This document shows positions 15,952 to 20,420 of a stretch of 20,420 nucleotides of DNA, in pieces. The notes beneath the pieces are model-generated. The model searched no databases. It was not told the origin of the DNA and saw nothing but the letters and a program-made list of their open reading frames with translations. This DNA comes from a virus. The stretch lies in the IMG/VR virus record IMGVR_UViG_3300010354_000877, positions 1 to 20,420 of that record; one strand, given 5' to 3'. The position numbers and the translations under genes are program-made. Position 1 is the stretch's first letter. Each line of letters begins with the position of its first letter.

Positions 15952-18900
15952 TCAGATACCGATCGAGCGGCGAGCACCGGGGTTATTCTTCAGCGCTGCC
16001 AACGTGCGTGCCTGCCCCAAGCGTGCGCCCTCTTGTGCTGCAACTCGTGTTGCCTGCAGCATATCCTCCTCAGTCACAAAGGGCAGGTCACCCGAACCAA
16101 CGCGGCTGTAGCGAATCTCAGTACTGCCCGCTCCCGATGTAATTAGACGCTCCATGCGCCGCTCGCGTTCAATCGTTGCAGCCCCTTCCATGCTCATGCG
16201 GTTTTCATCGAAGGCTGATGCACCCGCACCAGCGGAGCGGTTACCGAGCGCAGCACGCGAATCAGCGAAATAGGCTGAGACGCCTAGGCGACCGTCCGGT
16301 CCACGGCGAAGCGGGATGATTGCTTCCGGGCCAGCTTCGCCCATCAGGCCAAAGCTGCCAGTGCCACCATCGGCGTACTTGAACATCGTGGGTTTGTTGA
16401 CGATGCCGCCCATGGCGTAACGCTTGAGGCCTTTGTTGAAGACGTTGCCTTTTGCGTTAGGTGTGTACTGGGAGACGCTGGCATTGAACTGTTCAACACC
16501 TCCACCTCCACCAGTACTTGGTCCGCCCAAGGCTTTGATAATTGCTTGAATAGTGGCGATGGCGATCATCTGAGTGATCAGCTTGGCCGCATAGTCAATG
16601 AAGTACTGCCCCAAATTTTGAAGGAACTGCGCCATTGCTTGATCAGCGCTTTGGCTACCCGTAACAACGCTTGTAAAGGCCGCGCTGAACGCACTGCCAA
16701 AGGCCTGGGCTCCTTCCTTTAATTGGTTGATCGGTTTGAGCATCTTTTCTAGATCTTGCTGCATCCGAGCAACTTCGGTCTCACCAGCCTCTCTAAACGT
16801 GGGGTCGATTTCGCGGCGATACAGTTCGGCACCTGCTGCAATGCGCGCTTGTGCATCCGGCAACCCTCGGTACGTTTCCTCTAGTCGCTGGCGTTCACGT
16901 AGTAAGAGGATATTAGTGTAGTCTTTTTCGTTAACAATGCCTAATCTGTAAGCTCTATCCTCCAGTTCTTTATTCAGATCTTGGTCTAATTTTGCCATCT
17001 CTTTACGTCTATCGACCAGATCATCGAAAATAGCTTCGGTGTCTACCAGCATTTTGTTGTATGCTTCTGCTAGCGCTACGCGCCTTTTTTCGGGACTTTC
17101 ATTGAGCTTATTAGCTTCAAAAACGTCTAAAGAGTATTGGGCTTTGATTTGCTCTAATGTGTTGCCTTCACGCTGTGCTTCCAGAATTTGTATGCGTATA
17201 TCTGCTTCTGCTTTTGTGTAGTCTTCGACTTCTTTGCCTTTTTTGCCTTTTCCATCTGTTCCGGTGCCTGCGCCCTCACCTGTAGGAGGTTTGAAATTAG
17301 TTCGTTCTGGTCGTGCGGGAGCATTTGGAACAGGTAGGCCTAAAACGCCACGAGTAAAGTCAAGTTCAAGTTGCTTCTGCTGGTATTGACGTTCTAGTCT
17401 CTCTAAATTAGCCAGGCCGGAAGCACCTATTTGCGCTATTGGATTACGCTGAAAATCTTCATACGCTTTTTTAGCATCTTTTGCGGCTTTTTCAATCTTG
17501 GGTAAATACGCTTTCTGCGCTTTTTGCGCCCCTAATACGGTCTCTCTAGACGCACCCTCAAATGCGGCAGCAGCTCCGCCTTTTTCTTTGCGTTGCCTAA
17601 TTTTGTCCAACTCTTGACGGGCTTGAATCAGCGTCTGTAAACCAAAAACAGCGACACTTATGACGATCGGAGCAGCGGCAGCGAGTGCAAACGCACGTAG
17701 CGAAGCCGCGGCAGCCTTGATACGCATTTCAGCGACAATAGCTTGCTGAGATGTACGAGCAAATCCAGCTTGTAATGCTAGAAATGCTGTGCTAATCGGA
17801 CCATTCATCGCAATGAACGCCTTCATAGCTAGATTGACTAATGCAAACGTTGCCGCAAACTTGGCAATAGCGGCGATATTACTTGCGTTATCAATAATAA
17901 ATTTCAGTCCTTCCCCAATCTTTCTAGCGGCCTCGACTGCAGCAGGGGTGATGTCGGTAATGAACTTAGCGAAGGCTGCTTGGAATTCGGCGCCGATCGG
18001 CTGGAGCGCCTTACCTACCGCAAGGCGCATGTCGTTGAATGCAACAGTCAGACGCGCACCAGCGTCTGCACTACTCCCTGAGATATCTAAGGCAGTCTTA
18101 TTAAAGCGAACGCCCAGTGCCTCGACGAAGTTCATCAGCTCGTTCAAGCCGACTTCGCCTTTCTTCAATGCTTCCTGCAGTTCGGGGAGCGACATCTTGT
18201 TCGCTTCGGCGAACATCGTGACCGCACCAGGCAAGCGCTCACCTAATTGGCCGCTTAGTTCTTCTGCGCTTACCTTGCCTTTGGAGAAGACCTGAACCAT
18301 CGCAGTGATGGCGCCTTGAACGTCTTCCGCACCACCGCCTGTCGCCTTGATTGCAGAGGTGACGTTCTTAAAGACGAGCTCGGCATCAGTTACGTTGCCG
18401 CCGGCGCCTTTAACTGCGGCGCTGAGTCTCGTCATGCCCGCAATCGCCACGTCCTGTGGGACGTTCAGCGTTTTGGTTACATCTGCTGCGGCCTGGACTG
18501 CACGGGTGTATTCAGCCTGCGAACCAGCGACCCCGCGAAGCGCAATCTGCAATTTGCTGATCTGAGCCGCGTAGTCGGCGGTGCCTGCAAGCTGCTGCCT
18601 AAGGGCGCTGACTTGCGCACCAGCGGCTGCACCGGCAAAAGCGCCTCCAACGCCGCCTAATGCACCACCGGCAACACCGCCTAAGAAACCCTCGGGGCCG
18701 CCGAAAATACCGCCTGAGATGGCCGCGCCTGCGACTTGGGCGTATCCACGGGCACCTAAGGGTGGGCGAGCAGCTTGGCGAGCAGCGCCAGCCCGCATCA
18801 CATCGACGGCGCTACTGATCGGGAAGATGTTGTCGCCTCGACGGGGAGGAGGAAGCGGAACAATTCCAGCCCGCGTACCACCGGCGATCATTGCTCCGGT

Positions 18901-19746
18901 GACTGGATCTCTGAACCCGCCTACTCCAGGAGCTAATGGACCTTGGGTGCGGTAGTACTCCTGGATATTGGCCAGTTTTTCGGCCCGACGAATGGCCCCA
19001 TCTTCACGGCGCTGTAACTCGTCGTATGCCGCTGAAGTTTGCCCTAGTACCTCATTAAGTTCCCGTTGCGCGCCTATAAGTTCCTGTTGTGTACGACGCA
19101 ATTCGTCGCTACCGATCTCTAAGTGATCGACTTCAGCAGTTAATTCAGTAATTCGTTGGCGGAGACCAGCCACCGTATCTGGTAAGCCAACGGCAAGTGC
19201 CCGCTCAGGCATTGCCCGACGTGCCGCAGCTGCTGCTGCAGACACTTCTTGACGACCAGTAATAAAACCTTGACGGCGCTCATAGGCACGAATACCCGTA
19301 AGAAGCTCAAGATATTCCTGGCTATCTACGGCCAGGCCCTGCAGTTCTTTACGTCTCGCTTGAATAGCAGAAGCAAACTGCTCACTTCCATAACCGGGAA
19401 CAGTAAAAGATCCAAGATTATTCTTTACCTTGGTTACTGAGCCATCTAGCTGCCCAAGCTCCGCGTTTAGTTTTTCAATGTCTCTGGTTAATTTGTTATA
19501 CGTACCGCTGTTTATTGTGGTTTGCGCTTGTAGACCTTTTAGTGCCTGGATCTGCCCATTTATTAATTGCGTACTCTTAGCGCTCTGATTGCCAAACTCG
19601 AGGACCCCGCGTCGTAATTCCTGAATACCCTTATCGGTTACGCCTACGGTCTGCTCAAGAGCCCGAAACTGACCCTTCAGGCGCGAAAACGTAGCTTCAC
19701 CTTCAAGGCTGACCTTGATTTTGATGTCGCTTACCGTCTTAGCCAT
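15952..19746 (-). CDS. Tape measure protein, 1264 aa
   Basis: This protein sets tail length and fills the tail tube. Residues 1-110 and about 193-263 are heptad-rich coiled coils (LRQRITELTAEVDHLEIGSD). A Gly/Ala-rich hydrophobic stretch lies near 341-378. A conserved tape-measure domain follows at about 383-560 (AADVTKTLNVPQDVAIAGMT, GKVSAEELSGQLGERLPGAV). Two hydrophobic segments at about 622-656 and 681-706 could act in membrane passage of DNA. The C-terminal part, near 1100-1160, is lambda gpH-like: NKGLKRYAMGGIVNKPTMFK, LMGEAGPEAIIPLRRGPDGR. No lysozyme or peptidase motif is seen. The start overlaps the chaperone stop by eight bases. About 190 nm of tail is expected at 1.5 angstroms per residue. 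The stretch 16900-17660 has lower GC than the rest. Confidence 0.95.
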   Translation of the reverse strand: MAKTVSDIKIKVSLEGEATFSRLKGQFRALEQTVGVTDKGIQELRRGVLEFGNQSAKSTQLINGQIQALKGLQAQTTINSGTYNKLTRDIEKLNAELGQLDGSVTKVKNNLGSFTVPGYGSEQFASAIQARRKELQGLAVDSQEYLELLTGIRAYERRQGFITGRQEVSAAAAAARRAMPERALAVGLPDTVAGLRQRITELTAEVDHLEIGSDELRRTQQELIGAQRELNEVLGQTSAAYDELQRREDGAIRRAEKLANIQEYYRTQGPLAPGVGGFRDPVTGAMIAGGTRAGIVPLPPPRRGDNIFPISSAVDVMRAGAARQAARPPLGARGYAQVAGAAISGGIFGGPEGFLGGVAGGALGGVGGAFAGAAAGAQVSALRQQLAGTADYAAQISKLQIALRGVAGSQAEYTRAVQAAADVTKTLNVPQDVAIAGMTRLSAAVKGAGGNVTDAELVFKNVTSAIKATGGGAEDVQGAITAMVQVFSKGKVSAEELSGQLGERLPGAVTMFAEANKMSLPELQEALKKGEVGLNELMNFVEALGVRFNKTALDISGSSADAGARLTVAFNDMRLAVGKALQPIGAEFQAAFAKFITDITPAAVEAARKIGEGLKFIIDNASNIAAIAKFAATFALVNLAMKAFIAMNGPISTAFLALQAGFARTSQQAIVAEMRIKAAAASLRAFALAAAAPIVISVAVFGLQTLIQARQELDKIRQRKEKGGAAAAFEGASRETVLGAQKAQKAYLPKIEKAAKDAKKAYEDFQRNPIAQIGASGLANLERLERQYQQKQLELDFTRGVLGLPVPNAPARPERTNFKPPTGEGAGTGTDGKGKKGKEVEDYTKAEADIRIQILEAQREGNTLEQIKAQYSLDVFEANKLNESPEKRRVALAEAYNKMLVDTEAIFDDLVDRRKEMAKLDQDLNKELEDRAYRLGIVNEKDYTNILLLRERQRLEETYRGLPDAQARIAAGAELYRREIDPTFREAGETEVARMQQDLEKMLKPINQLKEGAQAFGSAFSAAFTSVVTGSQSADQAMAQFLQNLGQYFIDYAAKLITQMIAIATIQAIIKALGGPSTGGGGGVEQFNASVSQYTPNAKGNVFNKGLKRYAMGGIVNKPTMFKYADGGTGSFGLMGEAGPEAIIPLRRGPDGRLGVSAYFADSRAALGNRSAGAGASAFDENRMSMEGAATIERERRMERLITSGAGSTEIRYSRVGSGDLPFVTEEDMLQATRVAAQEGARLGQARTLAALKNNPGARRSIGI

Positions 19747-20412
19747 CGGAGCGCTTACGCAGTTCGCTTAATGCCGTTGACTCCATGATCTGGAGACCTT
19801 CAAGCATGTCGCGGCGGTTCTCCACATTGTAGAGGTCACACAAGCCCCCGTTACTAAGTAGGACCTCGTATTTGAGGCCTACATAGCCGGCCATGCTGAC
19901 GGTCCATTGCGTCTGCATGCGTAGGAACATCATCACGATGTCCCAATTCTCGTCCCAGACTTCGAAGTCGCTGCTGGTCTTGTCCGACTTGGGCGATGGC
20001 AGGACAATGCCAAGTGCTTTGGCATCGTCCTGCGAGTTGTCCTCGACCCGCTTACCGCCGCCGGCCCAGTAGATCGCAGCGTCCTTTAGTTTCCCGCACG
20101 AGCGCCTTCGAAGGTGTCGGTGTAAGCCTTGAGGACTCCGCGGATCCAGTAAGGATCGTCGCTAAGTTCGCGCACAGCCTCGAGAGAAAAAGGTACAGGC
20201 TTACCAGCCTCATCGTCGATGCCGTCCCAGCCGGCCAAGACCGCCTTGAGCAGGTCGAATTCACTTTTCTCACTCAGTTTGAGAAACTCTGCACGGCCCA
20301 GGCGCTTGAACACTGCGTCGAAGGTCGTGGTTTCAAAGGTGCCACCGTCAGCCGGCTCCTCGACGTTGACGGGCCACTTGAAAGTTTTGACCTTCTTGCG
20401 AATGAACGCCAT
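19739..20412 (-). CDS. Tail assembly chaperone G-T fusion by -1 frameshift, 224 aa
   Basis: This is the long form of the tail chaperone, which in lambda binds the tape measure (T part) and recruits tube subunits (G part). It reads 20412-20089, slips back one base on GGGAAAC, and continues 20089-19739. The new frame opens straight after the G stop and adds 116 residues beginning LKDAAIYWAGGGKRVEDNSQ. The T part has the DUF1799/gpT-type signature VWDENWDIVMMFLRMQTQW, then AGYVGLKYE and a final GLQIMESTALSEL. An internal ATG at 19936 in this frame exists, but the frame is open and family-like far upstream of it, so the fusion is the better model. The stop overlaps the tape-measure start by eight bases. 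Confidence 0.88.
20086..20412 (-). CDS. Tail assembly chaperone G, 108 aa
   Basis: This is the short, unshifted product. It begins MAFIRKKVKTFKWPVNVEEP, then TFETTTFDAVFKRLGRAEFL and a helical C-terminal half with LLKAVLAGWDGIDDEAGKPV and YWIRGVLKAYTDTF. The lysine-rich start followed by a KWPV strand and a FKRL strand is the usual gpG-like pattern of siphophage chaperones placed just before the tape measure. The gene ends GCG GGA AAC TAA, and the slippery heptamer is the last seven bases before that stop. Only eight bases precede the ATG in the window, so its ribosome site cannot be judged. Making more G than G-T is what the family needs. Confidence 0.88.
   Translation of the reverse strand: MAFIRKKVKTFKWPVNVEEPADGGTFETTTFDAVFKRLGRAEFLKLSEKSEFDLLKAVLAGWDGIDDEAGKPVPFSLEAVRELSDDPYWIRGVLKAYTDTFEGARAGN
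20089..20095 (-). promoter_or_regulatory. Programmed -1 frameshift heptamer GGGAAAC
   Basis: The seven bases read G GGA AAC in the G frame and GGG AAA after slipping, a canonical X-XXY-YYZ site close to the GGGAAAG of lambda. The zero-frame stop TAA follows directly. Nine bases downstream of the heptamer CTGCGA can pair with TCGCAG across about 38 bases, a possible long-range stem or pseudoknot element that might stimulate slipping; that part is tentative. Confidence 0.88.
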
Positions 20413-20420
20413 AAGTGGGA

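Noticed and set aside
17789-18295. 168-codon plus-strand open frame
   Set aside because: Antisense to the conserved tape-measure domain; no ribosome site or family pattern.
19739-19936. Independent 65-aa gene starting at ATG 19936
   Set aside because: The same frame is open and gpT-like for another 51 codons upstream to the GGGAAAC site, so it is the C-terminus of the G-T fusion.
1-20420. HIP1 octamer GCGATCGC as a cyanobacterial marker
   Set aside because: I found only partial matches by eye, so it gives no support either way for the suggested host.
1-20420. CRISPR arrays, tRNA genes, insertion sequences, reverse transcriptase or diversity-generating repeats
   Set aside because: Nothing with the required repeat spacing, cloverleaf or family motifs was seen; the repeats present are fibre coding repeats.

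Overview
This window is the distal part of a tail-gene cluster from a long-tailed (siphovirus-type) phage, read almost entirely from the minus strand, so gene order runs from right to left. The evidence is a lambda-like G / G-T chaperone pair with a programmed -1 frameshift site, a lambda gpH-like tape-measure C-terminus, a large gpJ-like hub protein, and long repetitive fibres. Several proteins (the two fibre N-termini, the 106-aa and 44-aa small proteins, the 365/131/127-aa trio) match patterns I associate with phages of marine or freshwater picocyanobacteria. A cyanobacterial siphophage is therefore my best guess for the source, but no host gene or auxiliary metabolic gene is present to prove it.

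Layout in transcription order on the minus strand. Chaperone G (20412-20086) and its frameshifted G-T form (to 19739) come first, followed by the tape measure (19746-15952). Next are a 157-aa minor tail protein (15949-15476) and a 1316-aa hub/tip protein (15476-11526). Three smaller tail proteins follow: 127 aa (11529-11146), 131 aa (11146-10751, tube-like) and 365 aa (10751-9654, tube-like C-terminus). A 1573-aa cyanophage-type fibre (9605-4884) and a 1155-aa repeat-rich fibre (4823-1356) come next, then a 106-aa conserved protein (1264-944). After an interruption come a 44-aa basic protein (365-231) and a proline-rich protein cut by the left edge (231-1). The interruption is the only plus-strand gene I accept: a 169-aa HNH/AP2 homing-endonuclease-like gene (431-940), of clearly lower GC than its flanks.

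From G to the 365-aa gene, junctions are overlaps of 1-8 bases or a 2-base gap, which points to one tightly coupled operon. The fibre region is built differently. The gaps before the 1573-aa fibre, before the 1155-aa fibre and before the 106-aa gene each carry a small inverted repeat, and both fibres start with GTG.

How the parts should work together: G and G-T load onto the tape measure, whose length sets tail length. The 157-aa protein and the gpJ-like hub form the tip, the small tube-like proteins complete the tail, and the two fibres make host contact. The most notable details are the GGGAAAC frameshift signal, two portable surface-protein modules spliced into the hub and a fibre, composition steps inside both fibres, the opposite-strand HNH gene, and an overlapping pair of small genes at the left edge. 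I found no tRNA, CRISPR array, IS element, att site, defence system or wholly new system.
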